A DNA stretch of 34,192 nt from a virus, in IMG/VR virus record IMGVR_UViG_3300030085_000725, positions 1-34,192 of that record; one strand, given 5' to 3'. How positions within the stretch are numbered: the stretch's first letter is position 1; each line of letters opens with the position of its first letter. A model generated the notes under the pieces. The model saw only the letters and a program-made list of their open reading frames with translations, was not told the origin of the DNA and ran no database searches. Both the position numbers and the translations under genes were made by a program. Below, in pieces: positions 26,057 to 32,755 of the stretch.

Positions 26057-26181
26057 CAATTACAGAATGGAAGGGAAAGTACATAATCTATGACAATAAT
26101 GGTTATGTAATAATTATAACTAGGGACAAACGAGTAGCCTACAAACACGCAAGGAAATATTATGGTAGCAATCACAGCTAA
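26053..26181 (+). CDS. Tiny hypothetical protein in lysis cassette
   Basis: 42 residues from a GTG whose last two bases are the first two of the previous TGA (GTGA), ending 20 bases inside the next gene. Sequence MTITEWKGKYIIYDNNGYV then IIITRDKRVAYKHA: two short beta strands and a basic end. Tight overlap on both sides and sensible composition support it; there is no recognisable family. It could be chance. Confidence 0.5.
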   Translation: MTITEWKGKYIIYDNNGYVIIITRDKRVAYKHARKYYGSNHS

Positions 26182-26416
26182 TTATTTAGATGAACTAAAG
26201 ATCTTACCACGTTTAGCTTTTCTATGCCAAATTGTTTTGACTTGGAAAGTATGCCTTTGGTTTATGACATTAGAAGATCCAACTACACAACAGTCAGCAT
26301 TTGTATCTTTAGTTACTGCTATGCTTTCTGCGTCTTTTGCGTTATGGTTAGGCAAAGAAGCCAAGACAGATAGAGGAGGATACTATGCTCCAGACACTAA
26401 TAGGTCCGATAACTGA
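26162..26416 (+). CDS. Small two-TM membrane protein, holin-like
   Basis: 84 residues with AAGGAAAT before ATG 26162. Two apolar helices (about 17-35, LPRLAFLCQIVLTWKVCLWF region; and about 46-64, AFVSLVTAMLSASFALWLG), a short DPTTQQ loop between them and a charged tail. This pattern recurs next to endolysin genes in marine phages. A holin, antiholin or pinholin role is plausible. It overlaps the next gene by 32 bases. Confidence 0.75.
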   Translation: MVAITANYLDELKILPRLAFLCQIVLTWKVCLWFMTLEDPTTQQSAFVSLVTAMLSASFALWLGKEAKTDRGGYYAPDTNRSDN

Positions 26417-26771
26417 ACTAGCAGGAGGTTGGTTAAATGCCAAAACCCAAGCCCAACAAGCAAACGCGAAACTCAAGCTCACCGAAGCCGAAGCCAAAGC
26501 CAAGATCCTCGTCTCCAAAGAAACCTCAGTCCAAGACTGGGAAAGGATTATGGCACAAGGTTCTCAGAATTCTTGGAAGGACGAGTGGTTAGTTTTATTA
26601 TTTTCAATCCCATTGATCCTAGTGTTCACAGGTGAATGGGGTCGTACAGTCGTTGCAGAGGGGTTTACAGCACTGGAACAGATGCCTGAGTGGTATCAGT
26701 ATACTTTAGGCGTTATCGTAGCCAGTAGCTTTGCAGTGCGCTCTGCGACAAAGTTCTTTAAGAAAGGTTAA
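26385..26771 (+). CDS. Holin of the 3-TM / gene-transfer-release type
   Basis: 128 residues. N-terminal amphipathic part LQTLIGPITELAGGWLNAKT, a long charged helix (QQANAKLKLTEAEAKAKIL), then SWKDEWLVLLFSIPLILVFT, GEW and a final apolar helix LGVIVASSFAVRSATKFF. This matches the 3-TM holin family first described in gene transfer agents of alphaproteobacteria. It would open the inner membrane for lysis. The peptidase gene follows after 2 bases. Confidence 0.85.
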   Translation: MLQTLIGPITELAGGWLNAKTQAQQANAKLKLTEAEAKAKILVSKETSVQDWERIMAQGSQNSWKDEWLVLLFSIPLILVFTGEWGRTVVAEGFTALEQMPEWYQYTLGVIVASSFAVRSATKFFKKG

Positions 26772-26773
26772 TC

Positions 26774-27262
26774 ATGGCATTTAAATTATCAGAACGCTCA
26801 ATGAGCAAACTCAGAGGTGTGCATCCTGATTTAATTAAGGTTGTTACTACAGCTATAACTCTAACTGATGTAGACTTTGGTTGTATCTGTGGCTTGCGTA
26901 CCGAAGAAGAACAAAAAGAACTTGTAGCTAAAGGCGCAAGTAAAACCATGAACAGCTTTCATCGAAGGCAAGCTGATGGATTCTCTCATGCTGTTGATCT
27001 TATGGCTTACGTTGGTTCTCGAGCATCATGGGAAGAAACACTTTACGATAACATAGCTGATGCAATGAAAGCAGCAGCCGATCAACATGCTGTAGATATA
27101 ACATGGGGTGGCGCTTGGCAGGTGAATGAAGAAATCAGATGGTTAAACATAAGAGATTGGGGTGGCAAAATGGAAAACGCTTCCCTTGCTTACGTTGACC
27201 TGAGACGCAAACAAGGAAAGCGACCCTTCTATGATGGACCTCACTTCGAACTCATGAGGTAG
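26774..27262 (+). CDS. Endolysin, M15-type peptidase (D,D-/L,D-endopeptidase like)
   Basis: 162 residues, one domain. Cuts the peptide part of the cell wall at lysis. Zinc-site candidates: H63, H72 and D75 in NSFHRRQADGFSHAVDLMAY and H157 in the terminal DGPHFEL. LRTEEEQKELVAKGASKTMN and the WGGAW element (111-115) are standard for the family. The loop between the first His and the AVD motif is about five residues longer than in the usual SRH..GHAVD form. No signal peptide, so release depends on the holin. Its end overlaps the convergent minus-strand gene by 11 bases. Confidence 0.92.
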   Translation: MAFKLSERSMSKLRGVHPDLIKVVTTAITLTDVDFGCICGLRTEEEQKELVAKGASKTMNSFHRRQADGFSHAVDLMAYVGSRASWEETLYDNIADAMKAAADQHAVDITWGGAWQVNEEIRWLNIRDWGGKMENASLAYVDLRRKQGKRPFYDGPHFELMR

Positions 27263-27500
27263 GTCGAGGTTCTGGTTTCACAGAAGGTTGTTTAATACCA
27301 GATATAAATGGTGTCTTACGGCAATACATCATGATCTCTTTGCCGTAAGTATCAGCTAGAACATCATACAAATCATCAACTATTCCATCACCCATAGCGT
27401 CATAACATTCTTGTTGGCTCGGAAAGATAACATTAGTTGATACTGGTGTATCATGCACAACATACTCAATCACAAGTAATGTAAAAAATAATTTACCCAT
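27252..27500 (-). CDS. Small secreted cysteine-pair protein, early strand
   Basis: 82 residues from ATG 27500, which overlaps the previous stop (ATGGGTAA); longer in-frame starts would run back through the upstream gene. Front MGKLFFTLLVIEYVV is a signal peptide or anchor; then FPSQQECYDAMGDG and a second Cys in EIMMYCRKTPF; proline-rich end. The plan (apolar start, S-x-x-E-C-x-x-A, second Cys) copies that of 25895-26056. Unknown function; superinfection control or lysis timing would fit an exported early protein, as speculation. Confidence 0.7.
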   Translation of the reverse strand: MGKLFFTLLVIEYVVHDTPVSTNVIFPSQQECYDAMGDGIVDDLYDVLADTYGKEIMMYCRKTPFISGIKQPSVKPEPRPTS

Positions 27501-27702
27501 TGTAATGCCTTTGCTGTTTGTTAGGCCAAGGAATATTTTTCCTTTTGATAAACTCATGCAGCGTTGTTCGTTGTACTTTGAGAATCTCTGCTGCTTCTGT
27601 TTGTGTGTAGCCTGCTTTCGAGAGATCAAGAACAAGATCTATGCGCTCTTGTTCCTGTCTCTCTCTCAAGCTATACCACGTTTCGCTAGAAAGGGATCTC
27701 AT
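27493..27702 (-). CDS. Small helix-turn-helix DNA-binding protein (Fis-like HTH)
   Basis: 69 residues from ATG 27702 (a GTG at 27714 is also possible). A charged first helix (WYSLRERQEQERIDLVLDLS) leads to a clear helix-turn-helix, KAGYTQTEAAEILKVQRTTL then HEFIKRKNI, of the Fis or homeodomain-like class. A regulator of the early-late switch is possible; such a protein at the end of the early operon could activate the late TTGTGCGTTG promoters, but nothing proves it. It overlaps the genes on both sides. Confidence 0.75.
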   Translation of the reverse strand: MRSLSSETWYSLRERQEQERIDLVLDLSKAGYTQTEAAEILKVQRTTLHEFIKRKNIPWPNKQQRHYNG

Positions 27703-28042
27703 TTTTCTTACCACCCATCTTTTCAGTTATCTTTATAGATAAATATTTTTTGCCTGAGTCTTTTGATTTACGTTTCCAACCAGAAAGAACCATGTCTTTG
27801 TTGGTTGCGTAATCATCAATTGGACCTTTCCAATCTGGTGCATTTTCTGCACCATCATTTTGAAACATGACTCCAAGTTTTTGGTAAACTTCCAAAACCG
27901 TTTTACCACCTTTGGTTACGTTCTTTACAATAACAAAATTTCTTTCGTTACCCTCCAAATTCATTTTACCTTGCAGTAAAAATTCTTGCTGCTCGAATGG
28001 GTCAAACCCTGATGCTGAGTTTGTGTTATCATATTCTGCCAT
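27686..28042 (-). CDS. Putative single-strand DNA-binding / DUF736-like protein
   Basis: 118 residues; strong AAGGAG before ATG 28042. The C-terminal segment MVLSGWKRKSKDSGKKYLSI then KITEKMGG is like the DUF736/OB-fold pattern (a W, a basic turn and a Y-I-S strand). The front contains QQEFLLQGKMNLEGNERNFV. The genes after an exonuclease and an annealing protein are often SSB-like, which supports, but does not prove, that role. No acidic SSB tail is present; the end is EIPF. Confidence 0.55.
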   Translation of the reverse strand: MAEYDNTNSASGFDPFEQQEFLLQGKMNLEGNERNFVIVKNVTKGGKTVLEVYQKLGVMFQNDGAENAPDWKGPIDDYATNKDMVLSGWKRKSKDSGKKYLSIKITEKMGGKKNEIPF

Positions 28043-28052
28043 ATTTATCTCC

Positions 28053-28313
28053 TTATAATAGGCTTGCCTGTCGAGGATCAGTCGTTACTGGCTCGAATTT
28101 AATATCAACTAATCGGTAATCTTTACCGCCAGTTTTTGATTTGAATACATACGGATGCGGTTTCATTTCTTTCAGAGAATCAGGATAGATATACATTCTC
28201 TTGCCTGCATGGTGAATGAGAAGGCCACCCATTTGGATAGCCTTCTTCACCTCATAATCTCTTACGGAAACGAATGAACCTTTCCATAATTTTTTTACCT
28301 CCTTTACCATCAT
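28053..28313 (-). CDS. Hypothetical protein in the recombination cluster
   Basis: 86 residues; two consecutive ATGs (28313 and 28310). Sequence begins VKEVKKLWKGSFVSVRDYEV and includes MGGLLIHHAGKRMYIYPDSL and KSKTGGKDYRLVDIKF, a basic beta-rich protein. I do not recognise it. It lies between the annealing protein and the SSB-like protein, two bases after the former, so a part in recombination or replication is likely. Confidence 0.7.
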   Translation of the reverse strand: MMVKEVKKLWKGSFVSVRDYEVKKAIQMGGLLIHHAGKRMYIYPDSLKEMKPHPYVFKSKTGGKDYRLVDIKFEPVTTDPRQASLL

Positions 28314-28315
28314 GA

Positions 28316-28759
28316 TTAATAACCATCATTATCTTTCTTGGCTTTGTCATCTGATGTATACTTGTTACCATCAAACTTACCGAGAAAAACATCTGCATTA
28401 AAACCAAGATGAGACAACGCTTTAGTTAGCCCATCTGTCATAGCTTTCTTAGGCGCATCTTCATCAACCTTACCGTTGCGCATAAGAGCCTTGCACCCAG
28501 ACACAGGACCATACACATTACTTGGTGACCCATGCCATACACTTACATTAGCTATAATAAGTGTATCATTTGGTGACAAAGTATGAACGCTTGTATCAAC
28601 ATGATACCCCCATCCTTCACCTACTGCACCAAATACTTCGGTAGCTTTTTGCACCTGAGAGTGCGCATCAATAGCTGTAAAACCACGACCAAAATCAACT
28701 CTCCTTAGAAACGCAGGATCTGAGGTTGATACCTGATCCCATATCTTCATATTAGTCAT
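28316..28759 (-). CDS. ERF/Rad52-like single-strand annealing protein
   Basis: 147 residues. Features: IWDQVSTSDPAFLRRVDFGR, FTAIDAHSQVQKATEVFGAV, GEGWGYHV, then DAPKKAMTDGLTKALSHLGF ending NADVFLG, the usual order in ERF-like phage annealing proteins: a mixed core with a conserved T-D-A-x-x-K-A-L-S-x-L-G helix. It pairs complementary strands during phage recombination or concatemer formation. Its ATG overlaps the exonuclease stop (ATGA), a classic exonuclease-annealase pair. Short for the family, without a long C-terminal tail. Confidence 0.8.
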   Translation of the reverse strand: MTNMKIWDQVSTSDPAFLRRVDFGRGFTAIDAHSQVQKATEVFGAVGEGWGYHVDTSVHTLSPNDTLIIANVSVWHGSPSNVYGPVSGCKALMRNGKVDEDAPKKAMTDGLTKALSHLGFNADVFLGKFDGNKYTSDDKAKKDNDGY

Positions 28760-29553
28760 ACTCTATTCCTTATATTAATTCTAACTGCACCGTTTTTGCT
28801 GCGCTTTAGTTGCAACTGGTCGCAGTATACCTCACGCTCATCATCATCAATCATCTTCTTGAGATCTTTCTTAGCGTTCTCAAACTGAATAGATTGCTGA
28901 TAATACTTAATATAGGTAGCTGCTCTATCTACAAACATATTATCTGTAGATGCATCACGAACTACCATCTGGTCTACTGGGATATGATTTATCTCAGTAG
29001 CAATTGGCTCACCGAAACCAATAGGTTCTTCATCCCTTTGGACATACCCATTGAACTCTTTGATACAATCAAACATTCGATGCCAATATGCTTTGTCATA
29101 TGATACATGACATGATTCATACTTACTGTTGCCAAAGATAACAGAAAGATAACAACTCTTTTCTTTAGCTAAAAACATATAGAACTGTAGCTGCGGCATG
29201 TAGTATGCCAACACTTTGTCCATGTTTGTAAATGCATTTGTATGTTTAGCTTCTACAATTGCATAGCTATCACGACTTACTTTGTAATGCGCATCAACTG
29301 TACCCTTCAAGGTCAAGTTAATATCTGGGTACTGTTCTTTGTATTCAAACTGATGATGCTCGAGTACACAATGATGTTCTTTCTCAAACCATTGTAAGTT
29401 TAAACTCTCACTTAGTATGCCTAACTGCACAGCTAAGTTATCTGATAGATCATCTGGTTCTTTGCGACCTGTCTTAACTTCCCACAGATCATACCACTGA
29501 CCACTCATAATTGTGACTGCATCACTGCCGCCAATAAATCCTTTGCGTTCCAT
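28756..29553 (-). CDS. YqaJ/lambda-type recombination exonuclease
   Basis: 265 residues. PD-(D/E)XK nuclease of the YqaJ viral recombinase group: GFIGGSDAVTIMSGQWYDLW at the front, E in QLGILSESL, D in LKGTVDAHY, E-x-K in IVEAKHT, Q in MPQLQFYMFL. It resects DNA ends to make single strands for the annealing protein encoded next. It has its own palindrome-controlled promoter (29569-29606) within a 44-base gap, so the recombination genes can be switched separately from the upstream operon. Confidence 0.88.
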   Translation of the reverse strand: MERKGFIGGSDAVTIMSGQWYDLWEVKTGRKEPDDLSDNLAVQLGILSESLNLQWFEKEHHCVLEHHQFEYKEQYPDINLTLKGTVDAHYKVSRDSYAIVEAKHTNAFTNMDKVLAYYMPQLQFYMFLAKEKSCYLSVIFGNSKYESCHVSYDKAYWHRMFDCIKEFNGYVQRDEEPIGFGEPIATEINHIPVDQMVVRDASTDNMFVDRAATYIKYYQQSIQFENAKKDLKKMIDDDEREVYCDQLQLKRSKNGAVRINIRNRV

Positions 29554-29568
29554 ACTTTACCTCATCTT

Positions 29569-29606
29569 GTATAGTTTACTATACTGCATATATGCAGCTA
29601 TTGCAA
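29569..29606 (-). promoter_or_regulatory. Operator-overlapped early promoter for exonuclease genes
   Basis: Read on the minus strand: TTGCAA (29606-29601), 17 bases, TATAGT (29583-29578). The -10 lies inside the perfect inverted repeat GTATAGTAAACTATAC (29569-29584). The spacer holds another perfect palindrome, CTGCATATATGCAG (29584-29597). The ATG of the exonuclease is about 18 bases after the expected start point. The design is the same as at 33772-33809, so one repressor or activator likely controls both. Confidence 0.75.
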
Positions 29607-30059
29607 ATACTTTTCCAGATCTTTTATTGTAATGTTACCACGTTCTAACAATCGCTCTCTGGATAGAGTATCTTTTAAATAATAATCTGGTATCCCTTCA
29701 CCCTTCCTGATTCTATCTTCAAGTATTTCATCTGATGACTTTGGACCTGACGTAACTCTTATATCTTTAGTTCGATCAAGATAAATTTTTACTGCTTCTT
29801 TTGTAGATATAATAAAGGTCTTGCTCGTCGGCCATGTTCGCGCACCATGATTGGCGCGAACCTGTCCGTCGACCTCATTCAAAATATGTTCCATCTCATT
29901 TGGTTCTATTTGAGATGGAATGTTTTTATTTATATCTTCAACATGCAGCATAACTTCTTTGCGCAATGTCTCATGATCTGTACTTGTCGGTGGTGTATAC
30001 CGCTTTAACAATTCAGTAAGCCACTTGCTTACCATACGCATACGATCATCGTACTTCAT
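29598..30059 (-). CDS. Replication-associated hypothetical protein (initiator partner)
   Basis: 153 residues; its ATG overlaps the initiator stop (ATGA), so the two are co-translated. Helical, with basic N-terminal part RMRMVSKWLTELLKRYTPPT, an ARTWPTSKTFIISTKEAVKI motif in the middle and a charged end (DTLSRERLLERGNITIKDLE). I do not recognise the family. Position after an O-like protein suggests a P-like job (loading the host helicase), but the ATPase motifs of DnaC-like loaders are absent. Confidence 0.65.
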   Translation of the reverse strand: MKYDDRMRMVSKWLTELLKRYTPPTSTDHETLRKEVMLHVEDINKNIPSQIEPNEMEHILNEVDGQVRANHGARTWPTSKTFIISTKEAVKIYLDRTKDIRVTSGPKSSDEILEDRIRKGEGIPDYYLKDTLSRERLLERGNITIKDLEKYLQ

Positions 30060-30715
30060 TTCTTACCAATCTTTCTAATGTTCACAACATTATCTAGTTC
30101 CGCAGCCACATCCATATTGAGTATAGAATTAAGCTTATCAGAATTAGTTTCGATCTCATCAAGATCATCTTCCCAACGCTCACCATTGAGCCACGTTGAT
30201 GCATACGGAATGTATTGTTTCTCCACATGCCTAACACTTTCTGCAAAAAGCCTAGCTGCCTCAATAATTACAGAAGCTTTTTCTTTCTCACACGCACGAA
30301 CGAACGCTTGCCTTGATTGACCTTTGGCTTTGCGCCTCGGATACACTTGCCAGAATTCTAAGAACTCTTGTATCTCATAGGGTAGTCGCTCTCTGCGACT
30401 ATAAGATATATATGTATCGATATTAATAATATTACTAATAACTTCGTGTCGCACTGTGCGACTATCATCACTCATTAATTCACCCTTCCATATGGTTAAT
30501 TGGTATCGCGTTGAGGCTGCGCGATGATTGCTCATGCGCTCCACGAAACCATGTTGCACTAAGTAATTGATTGCTCTGATCACTGTTGCTCTATGCAACT
30601 CGGTATCAGATGCTAGTGTTTGAATGCTTGGATAGCACTGACCTTCTGAGTCTACATATGTTGCAAGCGCACAATACACAGACTTCGCAGTTGAACTTCC
30701 AACTTGCGTTTTCAT
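30056..30715 (-). CDS. Replication initiator, winged-helix, phage O-like
   Basis: 219 residues. A winged helix in residues about 10-75 (KSVYCALATYVDSEGQCYPS, LASDTELHRATVIRAINYLV, GFVERM) binds DNA. The C-terminal part EFLEFWQVYPRRKAKGQSRQ then YIPYASTWLNGERWEDDLDE is the hallmark of phage replication proteins of the O/DnaD type. It should open the phage origin and call in the host helicase, consistent with no polymerase gene here. A 54-base gap, including the 13-mer shared with 596-608, separates it from the nuclease gene. Confidence 0.85.
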   Translation of the reverse strand: MKTQVGSSTAKSVYCALATYVDSEGQCYPSIQTLASDTELHRATVIRAINYLVQHGFVERMSNHRAASTRYQLTIWKGELMSDDSRTVRHEVISNIINIDTYISYSRRERLPYEIQEFLEFWQVYPRRKAKGQSRQAFVRACEKEKASVIIEAARLFAESVRHVEKQYIPYASTWLNGERWEDDLDEIETNSDKLNSILNMDVAAELDNVVNIRKIGKK

Positions 30716-30769
30716 ACACTCATGATATAAATGATCTAGTATATTTCTTCTCCTTATTAGAAATATAAT

Positions 30770-31120
30770 TTACACTACCTCATCAGATGCCCCCTTCGTT
30801 GGGGGTATCTTTTTTATCAGCGCCTCAAACTGATCTCCTGACATTATCACACAAGTTTTTGGATTACCAGTTTTTCTTTTATAGAAAGCTATATCTCTAC
30901 CTTCTAACACCTTGAATGCATTAGGAAAACTAGATCTATCCCTATACTTGACCTCACCTACTAGATCTTGTCCCACCAGTGTGAGGTGGATGTCACCTGA
31001 CCATTCTCCTCCGAGCGATCCTGAGAGGGGAACGCGCTTTGCTTTGACTCCGATTTTTGTGAGCCACTCGACAAACCATCGTTCATGATAGCTGCCTTTT
31101 TGCTTATTCTTGTTTGCCAT
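30770..31120 (-). CDS. PD-(D/E)XK endonuclease, Holliday-junction-resolvase-like
   Basis: 116 residues from ATG 31120 (AGAAGGAT upstream), not the longer frame. Motifs: KGSYHERWFVEWLTKIG with the first Glu, RVPLSGSLGGEWSGDIHLTL with the Asp, and VGEVKYRDRSSFPNAF with E-x-K. This is the compact resolvase fold (Hjc-like). It would cut branched DNA before packaging. The preceding zinc-ribbon gene overlaps it by 160 bases in another frame. Confidence 0.85.
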   Translation of the reverse strand: MANKNKQKGSYHERWFVEWLTKIGVKAKRVPLSGSLGGEWSGDIHLTLVGQDLVGEVKYRDRSSFPNAFKVLEGRDIAFYKRKTGNPKTCVIMSGDQFEALIKKIPPTKGASDEVV

Positions 31121-31284
31121 GTATCCTTCTCGTAACAATCTAAACATATATAATGATACAATGCAGGCTTCTCACTATGTAATATAGCTACAAAGTATTC
31201 TGTTATTATTTCACAGCTATCGCACTTAGCTGTGCCGCTATTCAAAGTCGAGCGGACGGACTTCGATCTTGAGGGCAAGAGCAT
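30961..31284 (-). CDS. Putative small zinc-ribbon protein, overlapping the resolvase gene
   Basis: 107 residues from ATG 31284; a TTG near 31243 is another candidate start. CDSC and CLDC, 23 residues apart (KCDSCEIITEYF ... YHYICLDCYEKD), form a four-cysteine zinc site. After residue about 55 the frame overlaps the start of the nuclease gene and becomes Ser/Gln/Lys-rich, as a shadow frame would. So the zinc part seems real; the tail may be a forced overlap or, in another strain, shorter. Confidence 0.5.
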   Translation of the reverse strand: MLLPSRSKSVRSTLNSGTAKCDSCEIITEYFVAILHSEKPALYHYICLDCYEKDTWQTRISKKAAIMNDGLSSGSQKSESKQSAFPSQDRSEENGQVTSTSHWWDKI

Positions 31285-31489
31285 CTAACCAACACGTCAA
31301 CATAAAACCAGAAGGCACACGTTTGTATTGTTCCCATTTGTGAATTAAAGAAGTAGTACAACCTATGTTCATAGCTAATCGTTCTTGCGTCAAGCCTAAT
31401 TCGTGCCGCCTTGCTACCAACTGGTCAACAAAATCAACGTATGCCTCAGTTACTACTGTCGGCTTCTGATAATTTTGGAAGGTTTGCAT
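31238..31489 (-). CDS. XRE-family helix-turn-helix regulator
   Basis: 83 residues. A Cro/CI-type HTH in residues about 20-75: LVARRHELGLTQERLAMNIG, then CTTSLIHKWEQYKRVPSGFM and an aromatic/hydrophobic end. No cleavage or peptidase domain, so it is Cro-like in size. It lies directly next to another HTH gene (44-base overlap). Candidate binder of the GTATAG-N4-CTATAC operators, as inference. Confidence 0.85.
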   Translation of the reverse strand: MQTFQNYQKPTVVTEAYVDFVDQLVARRHELGLTQERLAMNIGCTTSLIHKWEQYKRVPSGFMLTCWLDALALKIEVRPLDFE

Positions 31490-31709
31490 TTTTCTTCTTT
31501 GGATTTTCCAAAGCAGTAGGCCATGTTCGTGACAACCTATCTAACACACGGTAAACTTTCTTTGCTGTATCTAAAGAAAGCTCAGTCTTACCTGATGTTG
31601 TTCGGTAATATGTAGACGTTGGTATCTTTGCCAGTGTAAAAACTTTATGCAATGGCATGTCAACATAACGATGCTTCTCAAGGATTTGATCTAAATAACT
31701 AACTAACAT
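31446..31709 (-). CDS. Putative helix-turn-helix regulator
   Basis: 87 residues from ATG 31709; a TTG at 31745 overlapping the previous stop would add 12 residues including a CxxC. The segment MPLHKVFTLAKIPTSTYYRT then SGKTELSLDTAKKVYRVLDR is HTH-like (XRE-type: a helix, PTSTYYR recognition helix, then a packing helix). The C-terminus is Lys/Asn-rich. With the neighbouring XRE gene this makes a two-regulator module. Around the start lies ACACG-ATATGCATAT-N6-CGTGT (31713-31738), a possible own operator. Confidence 0.65.
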   Translation of the reverse strand: MLVSYLDQILEKHRYVDMPLHKVFTLAKIPTSTYYRTTSGKTELSLDTAKKVYRVLDRLSRTWPTALENPKKKNANLPKLSEADSSN

Positions 31710-31741
31710 GCCACACGATATGCATATGTGCAGCGTGTTAG

Positions 31742-31948
31742 TCAAGCCTCAGTTAAATCTGTAATCATTGATTCTCTATGAACACATTTATAATTTTCAA
31801 CGTGTTTCATGGAATGAATTTCTTCTATGCTACCTGAGTATTCTTGTAAGATTTCATTTGCTAGATAAGATGCTTCATCTTTATCTTTTGCATTTATAGT
31901 AAGGTTCATACCTTCTGCATAATGAAATCCAATATTAAATAATGGCAT
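31742..31948 (-). CDS. Hypothetical small early protein
   Basis: 68 residues, with AAGGAG before ATG 31948. Sequence PLFNIGFHYAEGMNLTINAK, DKDEASYLANEILQEYSGSI: a beta strand pair followed by a helix, then a KHVENYKCVHRES end. I do not recognise it; it looks like a small alpha/beta fold. Positioned before the regulators. Confidence 0.75.
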   Translation of the reverse strand: MPLFNIGFHYAEGMNLTINAKDKDEASYLANEILQEYSGSIEEIHSMKHVENYKCVHRESMITDLTEA

Positions 31949-31963
31949 TTTTTTCTCCTTAAA

Positions 31964-32215
31964 CTAAAAATCTATTTCAAAAACAATGCGACCTTCACCA
32001 TTGCAAGTTGGGCATTCAATACGTTTAGAATCTAAGCACCCAATGTCACGACCAAAACCATGAGGTCGTGGCATATCAACTTCAATTGTACCATCACCTT
32101 CACACTCATGACAAAGATCACTTGCATGTTTCCAATGTGTTTTTGAAAAGATTACTTTATCAAATGCCTTACTCAAATTGCGTTGCAATTCCATGTCAAC
32201 ATTCTTGGATTTCAT
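31964..32215 (-). CDS. Small DnaJ-type zinc-finger protein
   Basis: 83 residues from ATG 32215 (GGAGGAG upstream), chosen over longer frames without ribosome sites. Two CxxCxGxG-like motifs, CHECEGDG and CPTCNGEG, about 30 residues apart, form the zinc finger of the DnaJ central domain, separated by an insertion with PRPHGFGRDIGC. No J domain. Such mini-proteins in phages have no known role; binding of unfolded protein or nucleic acid is possible. Confidence 0.75.
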   Translation of the reverse strand: MKSKNVDMELQRNLSKAFDKVIFSKTHWKHASDLCHECEGDGTIEVDMPRPHGFGRDIGCLDSKRIECPTCNGEGRIVFEIDF

Positions 32216-32390
32216 TCTTACTCTCCTCCATCTGGCGATGCGCTGCATTGCCCTCAACAATTTTAACTAACTGCAACTGAAACTGTAACAGCTTACGATA
32301 CATACGGTTAGGATCACCACGTTCTTTAGCTATGTCCTCAAGCTGTTGATTGACATACCATATGGCAACACGATCATCACCCATCTTCAT
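32196..32390 (-). CDS. Hypothetical small early protein
   Basis: 64 residues from ATG 32390 with GGAGGTAAGT just upstream; this excludes the longer frame starting at 32441. A helical protein (RVAIWYVNQQLEDIAKERGD, MYRKLLQFQLQLVKIVEGNA) rich in Gln. No family recognised. Its start lies inside the end of the previous gene and its end overlaps the zinc-finger gene, giving tight coupling. Confidence 0.75.
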   Translation of the reverse strand: MKMGDDRVAIWYVNQQLEDIAKERGDPNRMYRKLLQFQLQLVKIVEGNAAHRQMEESKNEIQEC

Positions 32391-32616
32391 ACTTACCTCC
32401 GTATTCTGGTGGAATAAAATCATCACCAAGCTGAACACCATTAAACTTTTCCCAGTTTTCTGTTGCTGTTCTGATAAATGTTTTTCGAACAGTTTTAGTT
32501 AACAAGCCAGATTCCTCTAGCTTGTCAGCAACATCTTCGATACGGCTAGGCCAACCCAACAAAGGGCATACTTCTCTGGCTAACCACTCAATCTTTAAAT
32601 GCTTTTTCTCTGCCAT
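32377..32616 (-). CDS. Hypothetical small early protein
   Basis: 79 residues from ATG 32616; GAGGT upstream. Sequence MAEKKHLKIEWLAREVCPLL, GWPSRIEDVADKLEESGLLT then KTFIRTATENWEKFNGV: a small helical, possibly winged, fold. Not recognised. It overlaps both neighbours in other frames. Confidence 0.75.
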   Translation of the reverse strand: MAEKKHLKIEWLAREVCPLLGWPSRIEDVADKLEESGLLTKTVRKTFIRTATENWEKFNGVQLGDDFIPPEYGGKYEDG

Positions 32617-32755
32617 AATCTACTACCTCATCCATTGAAATAAAAAACTTTACATGCACAAAACCACCTTGCATTGATGATATTGCGTAATCATGTGGGC
32701 AAGTCTTGAGCCACTGTAATAGTGACTCAATGTTTTTAACTTGAACTGTAATCAT
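32588..32755 (-). CDS. Tiny hypothetical early protein
   Basis: 55 residues. ATG at 32755 overlaps the stop of the DUF932-like gene (ATGA) and the end overlaps the next gene by 29 bases. Sequence MITVQVKNIESLLQWLKTCP, then YAISSMQGGFVHVKFFISMD: an alpha/beta mini-fold with a V-H-V-K-F-F strand. It fills what would otherwise be a 135-base gap in a gapless operon. Function unknown. Confidence 0.7.
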   Translation of the reverse strand: MITVQVKNIESLLQWLKTCPHDYAISSMQGGFVHVKFFISMDEVVDYGREKAFKD

